Shown: in pieces, positions 1 through 7,854 of the stretch
How positions within the stretch are numbered: position 1 is the first letter of the stretch
Layout of the letters: each line of letters starts with the position of its first letter
Assembly: GCA_002068015.1 (NCBI GenBank)
Contig: MVRV01000130.1
Coordinates: forward strand, 1 to 58,828
DNA from: Smithella sp. PtaU1.Bin162
GTDB taxonomy: Bacteria; Desulfobacterota; Syntrophia; Syntrophales; Smithellaceae
Direction of reading: 5' to 3'
DNA: 58,828 nt
Translations under genes and position numbers: made by a program
The notes under the pieces: generated by a model
Seen by the model: only the letters and a program-made list of their open reading frames with translations
What the model was told of the DNA's origin: nothing
Databases searched by the model: none

Positions 1-471
1 GCCGTACAGTTCTTCCGCTCTTTGATTGAAAACAGAGGTCAGATTCTGCGCCGCTGATACAAGGACGGTTCTTTCGGCTTCCCCTGAGGGATTGGCGGAA
101 AGATTTTCCCAGGCACTCCAGAACCGGTTTAAGGCATCGTTTATCCCATTCCCCGTGCTTTCATTCAATACACCTTCAACCTGAGACAATAAATCATTCC
201 TGGCTGTGGCACTGCCTACCGCTGAATCCTGAGAGACTATTTGGGCTTCCAGAAATTTGTTGTAAATTCTCTTAATTTCGGAAATTTGTACCCCGACCTG
301 CTCCTGACTCGATGTGGGATCTTTTGTCCCGACCGATTCAAATACCGGAACAAGTCTGGAATATCCGGGTGTGCTGACATTGGCAATATTCGATCCGGTC
401 ACATTAATTGCCGTTAAATTACTGAGAATAGCCTGTTTTGCCGTATATAAAACACTGCCGATATTAGACAT
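1..471 (-). CDS. flgK: FlgK, hook-filament junction protein 1 (N-terminal part, cut by window edge)
   Basis: FlgK is one of the two proteins joining the hook to the flagellin filament. Only the first 157 codons are in the window; the frame stays open to base 1. The N-terminus begins MSNIGSVLYTAKQAI and carries the flagellar rod/hook signature in the form NVTGSNIANVSTPGYS, typical of FlgK. The start lies three bases after the flgN stop, and a purine-rich AAGGCAGG within the end of flgN can serve as ribosome binding site, so it is the third gene of a flgM-flgN-flgK unit. Its chaperone FlgN is encoded immediately upstream. The identity is secure; the rest of the gene lies outside the window. Confidence 0.9.
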   Translation of the reverse strand, partial: MSNIGSVLYTAKQAILSNLTAINVTGSNIANVSTPGYSRLVPVFESVGTKDPTSSQEQVGVQISEIKRIYNKFLEAQIVSQDSAVGSATARNDLLSQVEGVLNESTGNGINDALNRFWSAWENLSANPSGEAERTVLVSAAQNLTSVFNQRAEELYG

Positions 472-474
472 GAT

Positions 475-1020
475 TCAGCCTGCCTTATTAAGATAGATAC
501 CGTTTTTTTCTACTGATTTCATTTTGCCGCATTCCAGATAAACTGACTGCGAAGACCTGATTGAATTTATAAAATCCAGCGAGCTTTTAATATTCGTCAT
601 AGAAGCATTAAGCAAATCCTTATTGGCCTCATTCAATGCATTTATCTCCTGTGAAATTAATGTAAGCTCGTTTCTGATAATTTCGATTTCTTTTCTTTGT
701 TCATAACCTGCATATTCCGCCAATTGCATGAGTTTTATCCCGTTTACATTTATATCGAGATTGCGGGAGATTTTTTTTAAGATATTCCCTCTCGCTTCTT
801 CCAGCATGCGCGCCTTCAGAATGATATTCTCCTTAACGGCATTGACATGATTAATTTCGTCGAGCTTTGGTTTTTTTAATATCATTTTTTCGCTGATAAT
901 GGCTTCTTTCAGCTCCTGATACACAATCAATTCTTTCTTCAATACTTCCACAAGAGAAGTGAAGATACTTTCGCAGGAGCACTCGTGCGAATTTGTCAGG
1001 CTCACGCTCTGTTCTAACAT
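475..1020 (-). CDS. flgN: FlgN-family chaperone for hook-associated proteins
   Basis: FlgN-type cytoplasmic chaperones bind FlgK and FlgL before export. The protein is about 181 residues, mostly alpha-helical and charged, with long heptad-like stretches, as expected of the family. An open frame extends upstream to 1233, but that part overlaps flgM. I chose the ATG at 1020 (MLEQSVSLTNS) because AAGGA stands seven bases before it and because the length then approaches the family's usual size. It lies between flgM and flgK, the classic context. FlgN sequences diverge strongly, so the call rests on position, size and helical character more than on motifs. Cys28 and Cys30-like residues near the N-terminus (HECSCES) have no known role. 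Confidence 0.75.
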   Translation of the reverse strand: MLEQSVSLTNSHECSCESIFTSLVEVLKKELIVYQELKEAIISEKMILKKPKLDEINHVNAVKENIILKARMLEEARGNILKKISRNLDINVNGIKLMQLAEYAGYEQRKEIEIIRNELTLISQEINALNEANKDLLNASMTNIKSSLDFINSIRSSQSVYLECGKMKSVEKNGIYLNKAG

Positions 1021-1156
1021 TACAAAATCCTTAATTAATTGAACGTTAATAGATCCGCCGGAGAGCGGACGGAAAAAAGATATACACAAATCAGGTTTAT
1101 CTGAAAGGAAGAATAAAAGATGAGAATAATCAATTAATGCGGTTTCTTGCTTTTCT

Positions 1157-1465
1157 TCAAGCAAAAAGATCGACGATCGATTCTCCCACCATTTTACCGG
1201 CAATCTCTTCTCCACTAACGTTGTATGTACCATTCTCTACCTGATTTTTTATTTCCCGCACTTTTTCCTCACGCACATCAGGTACCTTGGTCAACGCATT
1301 TTTTACTTGCTGAATATCTTTTGCCTGGGTGGAAAGATCAACCTTTTCTTCCGGGTTCACTGCGGCATTAACCGCCCGCTTATCAGAAGCAGCGACATAG
1401 CTGTCGTTTTTCTGATACTGCTGAACCATTTGCGCATTAATATCTGTAATATCGGAAACTTTCAT
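1157..1465 (-). CDS. flgM: FlgM, anti-sigma-28 factor
   Basis: FlgM binds FliA (sigma-28) and blocks late flagellar transcription until it is exported through the completed hook. At 102 residues it has the family's usual length, with the conserved C-terminal half: a VDLS element near residue 43 followed by VREEKVREIKNQVENGTY and an ending IVDLFA. The start ATG follows GGAGAAAGCAAT, a good ribosome binding site. It lies 59 bases after flgJ, and that gap contains a sigma-28-like promoter, so flgM can be read both from the flgF operon and from its own late promoter. The partner FliA is encoded at 10,229-10,939. Confidence 0.93.
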   Translation of the reverse strand: MKVSDITDINAQMVQQYQKNDSYVAASDKRAVNAAVNPEEKVDLSTQAKDIQQVKNALTKVPDVREEKVREIKNQVENGTYNVSGEEIAGKMVGESIVDLFA

Positions 1466-1499
1466 ATTGCTTTCTCCTTACTGTCTTACCTTACTCCAC

Positions 1500-1527
1500 C
1501 TATCGGCAAAATCAACAAATAACTTTA
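1500..1527 (-). promoter_or_regulatory. Sigma-28 (FliA)-type promoter upstream of flgM
   Basis: Read on the minus strand, the gap between flgJ and flgM contains TAAAGTT, 13 bases, then GCCGATAG. The FliA consensus is TAAAGTTT-N11-GCCGATAA, so both boxes match closely and the spacer is one base longer than optimal. It lies about 35 bases before the flgM start. Self-control of flgM by FliA is well known in other flagellar systems; here it is inferred from sequence. Confidence 0.65.
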
Positions 1528-1857
1528 ATCTTTTTGGATAGCCTCCTTCATATAATTTTTGGTCAATTGTTCAAAAAGAATTTTCTGCAAACCCAAACCA
1601 CCGCCTTTATTGGACAATTCCTCAGCTACTTTTTGATCCATCAGCATATTATATGTGCCCTTTCCGGACATATTACCCAAAAGTGTATTTTGCGGAATGG
1701 TCTGACGCATTGTTTTAAAAAGATAATAAGTGAAAACAGATTCAAAATCCTTGCAGGCTTTCTTGATTTTGTGCAAATCTTCCTTTTCCCTGCCTGTGAT
1801 ATTTGTGTTTTTTGTCTGTTCTATTGCTTTTGTTTTCAGATCTATTATTTCACTCAT
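1525..1857 (-). CDS. flgJ: FlgJ-like rod-binding protein (no muramidase domain)
   Basis: This 110-residue protein is the N-terminal rod-binding domain of FlgJ, which caps and assembles the flagellar rod in the periplasm. It has the conserved core KKACKDFESVFTYYLFKTMRQT and the later DQKVAEELSNKGGGLGL. The C-terminal peptidoglycan hydrolase domain of enterobacterial FlgJ is missing, as is normal in deltaproteobacteria, where a separate lytic enzyme is expected. It follows flgI closely, and GGGGGAG lies just before the ATG. Confidence 0.9.
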   Translation of the reverse strand: MSEIIDLKTKAIEQTKNTNITGREKEDLHKIKKACKDFESVFTYYLFKTMRQTIPQNTLLGNMSGKGTYNMLMDQKVAEELSNKGGGLGLQKILFEQLTKNYMKEAIQKD

Positions 1858-1875
1858 ATCTCCCCCTGAATAATT

Positions 1876-3054
1876 TTAAATGATTTGCAAATCCGCCTGC
1901 AGAGCACCCGCTGCTTTTATCGCCTGTAAGATGGTTATTAAATCACGCGGGGAAACACCAAGAGAATTAAGCGCCCGAACAACATCGTATATCGTCACGC
2001 CCTGGGGAACCATAAGTAAGTATTTCTTCTCTTCTGTGGCATTTACCGTAGTTTGCGGTATTATAACCGTCTGCCCGCCGGGAGCAACAACCGTACCGCC
2101 TGGACCGGCAGCCGGAGCCGCCCCGCCCGCAGGTGGCGCCGGAGCAAAAGGCAAAGGCTGAGATACTTTGGCATCTTCTTTGATCTGGATGCTTAAATTT
2201 CCATGGGCCACCGCTACAGTTGATATTCTTACATTATCACCCATAACGACGGTCCCGGTTTTTTCGTTCAGCATGACTACAGCGGCGACATCAACAGGTA
2301 CATCCAGAGATTCAATAAAATAAACAAGTTCCGAAAGTGTTCCTTCAAAAGCTTCTCTGGCTCTGACGGAAACAGAAAATGCATCGATCTGTTTTGCTTC
2401 AACAAAAGATATTGTTTTATTGATTGTCGAGGCCATCCTGGATGCGGTTGTAAAATCAGGACGCTGTAAATTAATTATCAGCGAGCGCCTCTGGTCAAAA
2501 TCATATTTGAGCTCTTTTTCCACAAAAGCACCGTTGGAAATGCTTCCCGCCGTCGTATGATTTTTGGATATACTGCCGCCGGCTCCGCCTGCGGAAAATC
2601 CTCCCAGAGTCATCGGACCCTGGGCTACGGCATATACCTCGCCGTCAACACCACGCAGCGGTGTAAGCAGAAGCGTTCCTCCCAGAAGACTTTTAGCCGA
2701 TCCCAGAGAAGAAACAACAACATCTATTTTCGTTCCGATCTTCGCAAACGGCGGCAGTTTGGCCGTAACCATAACCGAGGCTACATTGTCCGCTTTCATT
2801 GTGGAAAGTTTATCCCTCATTGTCAGCCCTTGCCGGCTCATGATGTTGGCCAGGGAATCTCGGGTATAAAGATTTTTAGTCAAATCATCTCCGGTACCGG
2901 CAAGCCCAACAACAATGCCGTAACCGATCAGCTGGTTGTCCCGGACACCACCGATTGCCGCTATATCTTTAATCCTCGCGGCAAATCCGGCATCAGCCAG
3001 CATTAAAATTACCGCCAGAATGGCTAGACCGATTGTTGTTTTTTCCTTCTTCAT
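1876..3054 (-). CDS. flgI: FlgI, flagellar P-ring protein
   Basis: FlgI forms the P ring around the rod in the peptidoglycan layer. The 392-residue protein has a signal peptide (residues 1-25, ending GFAA), the conserved RIKDIAAIGGVRDNQLIGYG start of the mature protein, and the conserved C-terminal end SLGVSPRDLITILQAIKAAGAL. Residues about 300-340 hold a Pro/Gly/Ala-rich linker (PAPPAGGAAPAAGPGG) that is longer than in standard FlgI. The start follows GGGAG with good spacing. It is downstream of flgH and upstream of flgJ, the usual order, and needs the FlgA chaperone encoded two genes before. Confidence 0.97.
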   Translation of the reverse strand: MKKEKTTIGLAILAVILMLADAGFAARIKDIAAIGGVRDNQLIGYGIVVGLAGTGDDLTKNLYTRDSLANIMSRQGLTMRDKLSTMKADNVASVMVTAKLPPFAKIGTKIDVVVSSLGSAKSLLGGTLLLTPLRGVDGEVYAVAQGPMTLGGFSAGGAGGSISKNHTTAGSISNGAFVEKELKYDFDQRRSLIINLQRPDFTTASRMASTINKTISFVEAKQIDAFSVSVRAREAFEGTLSELVYFIESLDVPVDVAAVVMLNEKTGTVVMGDNVRISTVAVAHGNLSIQIKEDAKVSQPLPFAPAPPAGGAAPAAGPGGTVVAPGGQTVIIPQTTVNATEEKKYLLMVPQGVTIYDVVRALNSLGVSPRDLITILQAIKAAGALQADLQII

Positions 3055-3104
3055 ATTACCGCTCCCGCAATTTTCTTCAATTTAGTGAAAAAATATGTTT
3101 CTGT

Positions 3105-3809
3105 TTAAAATGGCCAGACCCAATCGACAATTCTGGTCAGCCATCCCGGTCTCATTTTATCATTAATAACACCGTCACCCGTGTACATTATCCGTGCATC
3201 GGCTATATACTGGGAAGCAACGGTATTATTAACCGTCACATCTTCCGGGCGAATAATTCCGGAAATAATAATATACTGATCCTCGGCATTAACCGTCAGC
3301 TGTCTTTTCCCTTCGATCAACAAATTTCCATTATCCAAAACATTAAGAACCCGGGCGCTGATCTTTGCTTCCAATGTGCTGTTACGGCTGGTGTCCCCTG
3401 CTCCTTTTAAAGAATTAGCGGACGTTCCACCCAAACCAATACTACCTCCCATAGTAGCATTCTTGGCAAGAATGGAACTGTCAACTCCTAAAAATGATGA
3501 AACGCCGGCCGATGTACTGGTATCCCGGCTGGTATTTGTTGTGGCCTTGTTTCCGCCGGTTGCCGTCTCCGAAATGATAATCGTAACAATGTCACCTATG
3601 TAGCGGGCTTTTTTATCGGAACAAATTAAATTATTTGTGTTTTCACCGGACCAGATGGAACCTGTCGTATTAGGTTGAATCTTCGCAACCGGTGTAGGAA
3701 CAGCTTTTTCAGGACGGAAAACTTCCGCTTTTTGCGTTGCGCAACCGCTGATGGTTAAAGCAACCACTACCAAACTCAATCCCGAAAATAATTGTTTAAC
3801 TCTAAACAT
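3105..3809 (-). CDS. flgH: FlgH, flagellar L-ring lipoprotein
   Basis: FlgH forms the outer-membrane L ring. The 234-residue protein has a lipoprotein signal with lipobox ISGC and acylated Cys23, followed by the family core: GDIVTIIISETATGGNKA near residue 71, SARVLNVLDNGNLLIEGKR, and VRPEDV-like IIRPEDVTVNNTV. It ends with the conserved GVINDKMRPGWLTR. GGAG lies seven bases before the ATG. It lies between flgA and flgI in the flgF operon and shows that the cell has an outer membrane. Confidence 0.97.
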   Translation of the reverse strand: MFRVKQLFSGLSLVVVALTISGCATQKAEVFRPEKAVPTPVAKIQPNTTGSIWSGENTNNLICSDKKARYIGDIVTIIISETATGGNKATTNTSRDTSTSAGVSSFLGVDSSILAKNATMGGSIGLGGTSANSLKGAGDTSRNSTLEAKISARVLNVLDNGNLLIEGKRQLTVNAEDQYIIISGIIRPEDVTVNNTVASQYIADARIMYTGDGVINDKMRPGWLTRIVDWVWPF

Positions 3810-3824
3810 GAGAAAGCTCCGTTT

Positions 3825-4562
3825 CTATTTAAAATCGACTTTAACTTTTGATTCTCCGACAACCCTTGCATAAATAATTTTGTTGGATGAAATATTACGC
3901 ACTTTCACAAAAGCACCTTCCGAACCATCTTCCTCCGAAAGCCCGGTTGTCGTTATGTTCATTACTCCGCTGTCCAGAACTATCTGCACCATTTTGCCCC
4001 TTTTAACGGCAGTTACTTCTTTCAGCATGTTGCGGGTAATTTCCGTATTGGGACGGAGATTGACTGAAAGCAGTTTACCGACAACTTCATCCACACTGGA
4101 AATCGCTTTCGAAGAAAGGGAACGCACCCATTTTTTTTGGACGTATACATCATCTGCGGCAATTACCGAATCCCTGACGAGATTTTTGACACTGACAACA
4201 GATTCCTCGAGTATTTCTATTCTCACTTTAATTGATTCTTCCCGGAACAATACACCATTATTGTATAGCTTCAGCAGAAAGTAGGAATCACCCACATAAT
4301 CTTCATTTCCTTTCACATCCACCTTCCAGGAATTTTTTCCGGCTGGCCAGGATATTTCCGGCAAACGCGACAAAATTTCAAACCGCATAGAGCCTTCGGG
4401 CCAAGGCATGTTTTTTTCAATTTGCAGATTGATGGCTTTATTTATCCGCTCCTGATCAATAATTGCCTTCTCCGATGCCGAAACATTGGTAACAATCAGG
4501 CAAAGGAACAATCCTGAAATAATGGAAAGGAATATTAATTTACCGTCTATCGGTTTTTGCAT
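3825..4562 (-). CDS. flgA: FlgA, P-ring assembly chaperone
   Basis: FlgA is a periplasmic chaperone needed for FlgI polymerisation. The 245-residue protein has a signal sequence at residues 8-30 and a SAF-type C-terminal domain: the segment DSVIAADDVYVQKKWV, then LRPNTEITRNMLKEV, then VKRGKMVQIVLDSGVMNITTTG. Length and domain order are those of deltaproteobacterial FlgA. AGAGG precedes the start with six bases of spacing. It sits just after flgG and before flgH-flgI. Confidence 0.93.
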   Translation of the reverse strand: MQKPIDGKLIFLSIISGLFLCLIVTNVSASEKAIIDQERINKAINLQIEKNMPWPEGSMRFEILSRLPEISWPAGKNSWKVDVKGNEDYVGDSYFLLKLYNNGVLFREESIKVRIEILEESVVSVKNLVRDSVIAADDVYVQKKWVRSLSSKAISSVDEVVGKLLSVNLRPNTEITRNMLKEVTAVKRGKMVQIVLDSGVMNITTTGLSEEDGSEGAFVKVRNISSNKIIYARVVGESKVKVDFK

Positions 4563-4565
4563 TTT

Positions 4566-5348
4566 TTACCTCTTGAGGTTATTGATAATCGACAGCATAC
4601 TGTCCGCTGTTTGAATTGATTTCGAATTAATTTCATAGGCCCGTTGACCAACAATCATGCGAACCATTTCATCGACTACATTCACATTAGACATTTCCAA
4701 ATAATACTGGGAAATCGTACCGATACCGTTTTCGCCGGGATTACCGACAGTCGGCTCACCGGAAGATGTCGTCTTCTCATAGAGATTTCTGCCTATACTG
4801 GTTAACCCGGCCGGATTAATAAATGTGGCGAGCTGCATACGGCCTGTCGCCAATGATGCACCGGACTGGTCCAACGCACTCCAGGTGCCTCCGGAATCAA
4901 CGGTAAAAGATACTGCCCCCGCAGGTATTGTAATGCTGGGAACAAGTTGCAGCCCTTCTGAGTTTACCAAGACACCGGCGGAATTGATTTTAAGGCTTCC
5001 GGCCCGGCTGTAAACCGTAGTACCGTTATTATCAAACTGAAAAAAACCATCCTGTTCAATCGCCATATCAAACTTATTGCTGGTTTGCTGATAATCGCCC
5101 TGGGTAAATATTTTTTGTGTGGACATCGGTTTTACACCCATGCCTACTTCAATACCGACCGGCAACTGAGTACCCTGCGTCGTTTCAGAACCTGATTTGC
5201 TTGTAATCTGATACATGAGATCCATGAAATCAGATCTTGATTTTTTAAAACCAACCGTATTCACATTAGCCAAATTGTTGGCCACAATATCCTGCTCCAA
5301 TTGTTGGGCCGCCATACCCGTTGCCGATGTAAACAAAGCTCTGATCAT
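4566..5348 (-). CDS. flgG: FlgG, distal rod protein
   Basis: FlgG builds the distal rod. The 260-residue protein shows the N-terminal rod/hook signature with LEQDIVANNLANVNTVGFKKS, the FlgG-type inner motif TQGDYQQTSNKFDMAIEQDGFF, and the C-terminal helix NVNVVDEMVRMIVGQRAYEINSK. Length equals the family norm. GGAGGGAAAG stands before the ATG. It follows flgF directly. Confidence 0.97.
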   Translation of the reverse strand: MIRALFTSATGMAAQQLEQDIVANNLANVNTVGFKKSRSDFMDLMYQITSKSGSETTQGTQLPVGIEVGMGVKPMSTQKIFTQGDYQQTSNKFDMAIEQDGFFQFDNNGTTVYSRAGSLKINSAGVLVNSEGLQLVPSITIPAGAVSFTVDSGGTWSALDQSGASLATGRMQLATFINPAGLTSIGRNLYEKTTSSGEPTVGNPGENGIGTISQYYLEMSNVNVVDEMVRMIVGQRAYEINSKSIQTADSMLSIINNLKR

Positions 5349-5358
5349 CTTTCCCTCC

Positions 5359-6087
5359 TTAAATTAACTTGCCTATCCTGCTTACGGAAATTTTATCCAA
5401 ATCAGTCAGCGTTAAAATTATTTTCTGATAAGTTTCAAATGTGCGATGGATATCCATCATGTCCACCATTTCTTTAACGGCACTGGCATTGGATGATTCC
5501 AGACAGCCATTTTCCACTCTATATTTTTCCGCCTTCATTGCGCCGGCATTACCCTTGTCTATGTATTGACTTTCATTGACACGAACAAGTTTATCCGGTT
5601 CCTTAAAATCGGTTATTTTTAATTTTCCCGAGTTAACTCCATCAACAATAACCGTGCCGTCGCTCGCAACCTCTACTGATGTTCCGCTGACTTTTATCGG
5701 TCCGGATTCACCCAAAACAGCCAATCCTTTTTTTGTTACCAGCTCATTATTTTTATTCACGGCGAAACTGCCGTTACGCGTATAAGAGATACCCTCTTTC
5801 TGTTGAATAGTAAAAAAGCCTTCACCTTCAATGGCCATATCCAGTTTATTGCCGGTTTTTCCCAACTGTCCCTGACTGAAATCTATCCTTTTGGTTTCCT
5901 GAAAATTAAGAGTATTTACCGTATTCCTTTTATCTTTTTCCTGATCATTAATTGCCGCCGTCGCATAAAAAAGATGCTCCGATTTAAAACCGGGTGTCGA
6001 TACATTGGCCAGATTGTTGGCCGCTAAATCCAATCGGGTCACTACTCTGTCTCCGGCATGAGCAATATCAGTTATATGGAAATTCAT
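5359..6087 (-). CDS. flgF: FlgF, proximal rod protein
   Basis: FlgF is a proximal rod subunit. The open frame extends to 6162, but I start it at 6087 (MNFHITDIAHAG): AGGAGAGGAAA stands right before this ATG, and the sigma-54 promoter lies at 6117-6132, so the upstream codons would not be transcribed. The resulting 242 residues match the family. It has the rod signature LDLAANNLANVSTPGFKSE, the motif LDMAIEGEGFF, and a C-terminal helix KEMVDMMDIHRTFETYQK. It is first gene of the flgF-flgG-flgA-flgH-flgI-flgJ-flgM-flgN-flgK unit. Confidence 0.93.
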   Translation of the reverse strand: MNFHITDIAHAGDRVVTRLDLAANNLANVSTPGFKSEHLFYATAAINDQEKDKRNTVNTLNFQETKRIDFSQGQLGKTGNKLDMAIEGEGFFTIQQKEGISYTRNGSFAVNKNNELVTKKGLAVLGESGPIKVSGTSVEVASDGTVIVDGVNSGKLKITDFKEPDKLVRVNESQYIDKGNAGAMKAEKYRVENGCLESSNASAVKEMVDMMDIHRTFETYQKIILTLTDLDKISVSRIGKLI

Positions 6088-6116
6088 TTTCCTCTCCTTA
6101 TTTGTTCTGCATAGAT

Positions 6117-6132
6117 TGCAAGCGATATGCCA
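6117..6132 (-). promoter_or_regulatory. Sigma-54 (-24/-12) promoter of the flgF operon
   Basis: The minus strand reads TGGCATATCGCTTGCA, which matches the consensus TGGCAC-N5-TTGCA with GG and GC in exact register. It ends 29 bases before the flgF ATG, leaving room for a start of transcription near 6105 and the ribosome binding site. The remaining intergenic sequence to 6369 is AT-rich; a perfect loopless palindrome lies at 6324-6338, and I see no gene or clear terminator there. Confidence 0.85.
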
Positions 6133-6369
6133 CAAAATGATTATCTCTTTCCACAGGAACAATCTTTAAGAAATAAATTATCCGGAATTTGCTGATACAT
6201 AAAATAAACAATTATTATCAATGACTTAACAAGCAGAGAAATTTATTCGACGCAGAAATAATTAAATTTACTTTAATAGATAGAATTTTTCTTCAAAGGG
6301 AACGGTAGGAATAATATGCCGGAAGGAAAATTTTTCCTGAAGAGAAAATATCAGAATAACCGGGAAAGA

Positions 6370-6684
6370 TTATTTTATTGAATCGGAAAGGTTTTGCGGC
6401 CGCAGGCTTTCATTGAGCGAATAAATATAAGCCAGAATTTCCGCAACGGCCCGATACAATTCCACCGGAATTTCAGCACCGACTTCTAATTTGCTCAGTA
6501 TCTGGATCATTTCGGGGTCATTTTTGATGGGAATATTGTTTTCACGGGCAAGTTCTATTATTTTTTCAGCAATTACACCACGCCCGCGAGCAGTCACTTT
6601 CGGCGCGTTGTCACCGGCACTGTCATACTTTATTGCCGCCGCCAGAATCTGTTGTTCCTTCTTTTTGTCTTTTCCGCCTTTCAT
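6370..6684 (-). CDS. FlhX: stand-alone FlhB C-terminal-domain homologue
   Basis: This 104-residue cytoplasmic protein matches the C-terminal part of the export-gate protein FlhB, the portion left after self-cleavage at NPTH. Residues 13-19 AAAIKYD correspond to LAVAIRYD of FlhB, and APKVTARGRGVIAEKI plus VELYRAVAEILAYIYSL align to the rest of the domain. The NPTH cleavage site and all membrane segments are absent. The full FlhB is encoded at 15,138-16,217. Such paralogues (FlhX/FhlB) are known to replace the cleaved FlhB fragment in some species; its role here is inferred. It is the last gene of the fliL operon, directly after a FliK-like gene whose product normally interacts with this FlhB domain. 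Confidence 0.88.
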   Translation of the reverse strand: MKGGKDKKKEQQILAAAIKYDSAGDNAPKVTARGRGVIAEKIIELARENNIPIKNDPEMIQILSKLEVGAEIPVELYRAVAEILAYIYSLNESLRPQNLSDSIK

Positions 6685-6693
6685 TATCGCCGC

Positions 6694-7854
6694 CTATGCA
6701 AAAAAATTAACCAGTTCCGTTACAGAAAAAGATTGTCCGGCCAGAAATTGCTTCCGCTCATCATTCAATTTTTCCGCCTGTATACAATCAATATAATCAA
6801 AACGGTAGCCCGCGGATGATAGTGCCTTTTTTAGTCCGGTTAGATTACCGTTGATCAATTTTTTTATTTCCTCGCTTTCACACTTAATCAGACAGTTTAA
6901 TGTCCCTTCACGAATACCGGCATTGACGGCAATACTACCCAGCATATCCAGATCCAGAAAAACTCTAACCGTACAGGAAGAAAACTTTGCCTTGCCCTGC
7001 TTGTTCTTATGCTCCGGAGTAATAAATATATCGGCTAAACTAAAACCATCACCCAGCGCCAGGGGAATTTGCAAAATCAAGCCGTTATCGCTATCCTGAA
7101 AAACTGCATTCAGCGCTTGTTGTATTTCCATTACCTGAATTGCCTTATCTACAAATGCAGATATATCAAGTAGTTTAAGAACTATATTAATGTCATACTT
7201 TGACTTTTCCATTACAATTTCCTGGATTGCCGATGATAATTTTAGCAATAATGATTTTATATTATTTTCCAGTAATTTTTCTTTTTCTCCCTTATACGTT
7301 CCGTCAATAAATTGTCTCAATGAACTCTCCAGCAATAGACCTGTTTTGTAAATAAAGTCTTTTATAAACAAATGATTATTCTTTGTGCGCGATGAAAATA
7401 TTATATTGCTGAAGAGTTTCAATAATTTTTCAATATCGCTTTTCACAATTTTTGACGGCAGATCATTGGTCTGTAAAAGTTTTGTCAATTCGCCGGCCTT
7501 ATTGAGAACCTGTAATAACGATTCCGGATTAGTCCTCCATTGCCGCAATTTTTCCTGAATCTTCACATCGCCAGTTTGATTTTTATTTTCGATAATATTC
7601 AGGATAATTTGCGGTTCAATACTGCTTACCTTAACCGTGAGTTTTTCACCGGCATTCAAGACCAAAGTGCTTGTTGCAGGAATATGCTGATTTTTCAATG
7701 CCAGATTATAGTTATTCTCCGCCGTCTTTTCCAAAACCGTGGCCGGCAGAACTTCTCCTATGGCAACTCCCTTTAAAGTTGGAGTGGAAGGCGATACTTC
7801 TATGATGTTTTTCGGTGCAATATTACCGACTGGAGAAATTGTTGCAGCAGACAT
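6694..7854 (-). CDS. Second FliK-like hook-length control protein
   Basis: This 386-residue protein has an N-terminal half rich in Asn, Lys and Ile with no clear domain. Its C-terminal part (about residues 240-360) matches the Flg_hook domain of FliK: LQIPLALGDGFSLADIFI, then VRVFLDLDMLGSIAVNAGI, then SEEIKKLINGNLTGLKKALSSAGY. FliK proteins sense hook length and switch FlhB specificity. The ATG overlaps the previous gene's stop (TGATG), suggesting translational coupling. The gene pairs with flhX immediately downstream, a combination known elsewhere. The main FliK of 567 residues is at 23,475-25,178, so this one may be an accessory or specialised copy. Confidence 0.78.
   Translation of the reverse strand: MSAATISPVGNIAPKNIIEVSPSTPTLKGVAIGEVLPATVLEKTAENNYNLALKNQHIPATSTLVLNAGEKLTVKVSSIEPQIILNIIENKNQTGDVKIQEKLRQWRTNPESLLQVLNKAGELTKLLQTNDLPSKIVKSDIEKLLKLFSNIIFSSRTKNNHLFIKDFIYKTGLLLESSLRQFIDGTYKGEKEKLLENNIKSLLLKLSSAIQEIVMEKSKYDINIVLKLLDISAFVDKAIQVMEIQQALNAVFQDSDNGLILQIPLALGDGFSLADIFITPEHKNKQGKAKFSSCTVRVFLDLDMLGSIAVNAGIREGTLNCLIKCESEEIKKLINGNLTGLKKALSSAGYRFDYIDCIQAEKLNDERKQFLAGQSFSVTELVNFFA

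Noticed and set aside
1021-1233. Longer FlgN start at 1,233
   Set aside because: It would overlap flgM by about 75 bases, lacks a ribosome binding site, and the added segment does not look like FlgN.
2557-3006. Long plus-strand open frame within flgI
   Set aside because: It is antisense to an unmistakable flgI gene, has no recognisable domain and no ribosome binding site; the same holds for the other plus-strand frames across the flagellar block.
6324-6338. Perfect palindrome AGGAAAATTTTTCCT as terminator of the fliL-flhX operon
   Set aside because: It has no loop and consists mostly of A/T pairs, so it cannot form a proper terminator hairpin. No other terminator was found there.
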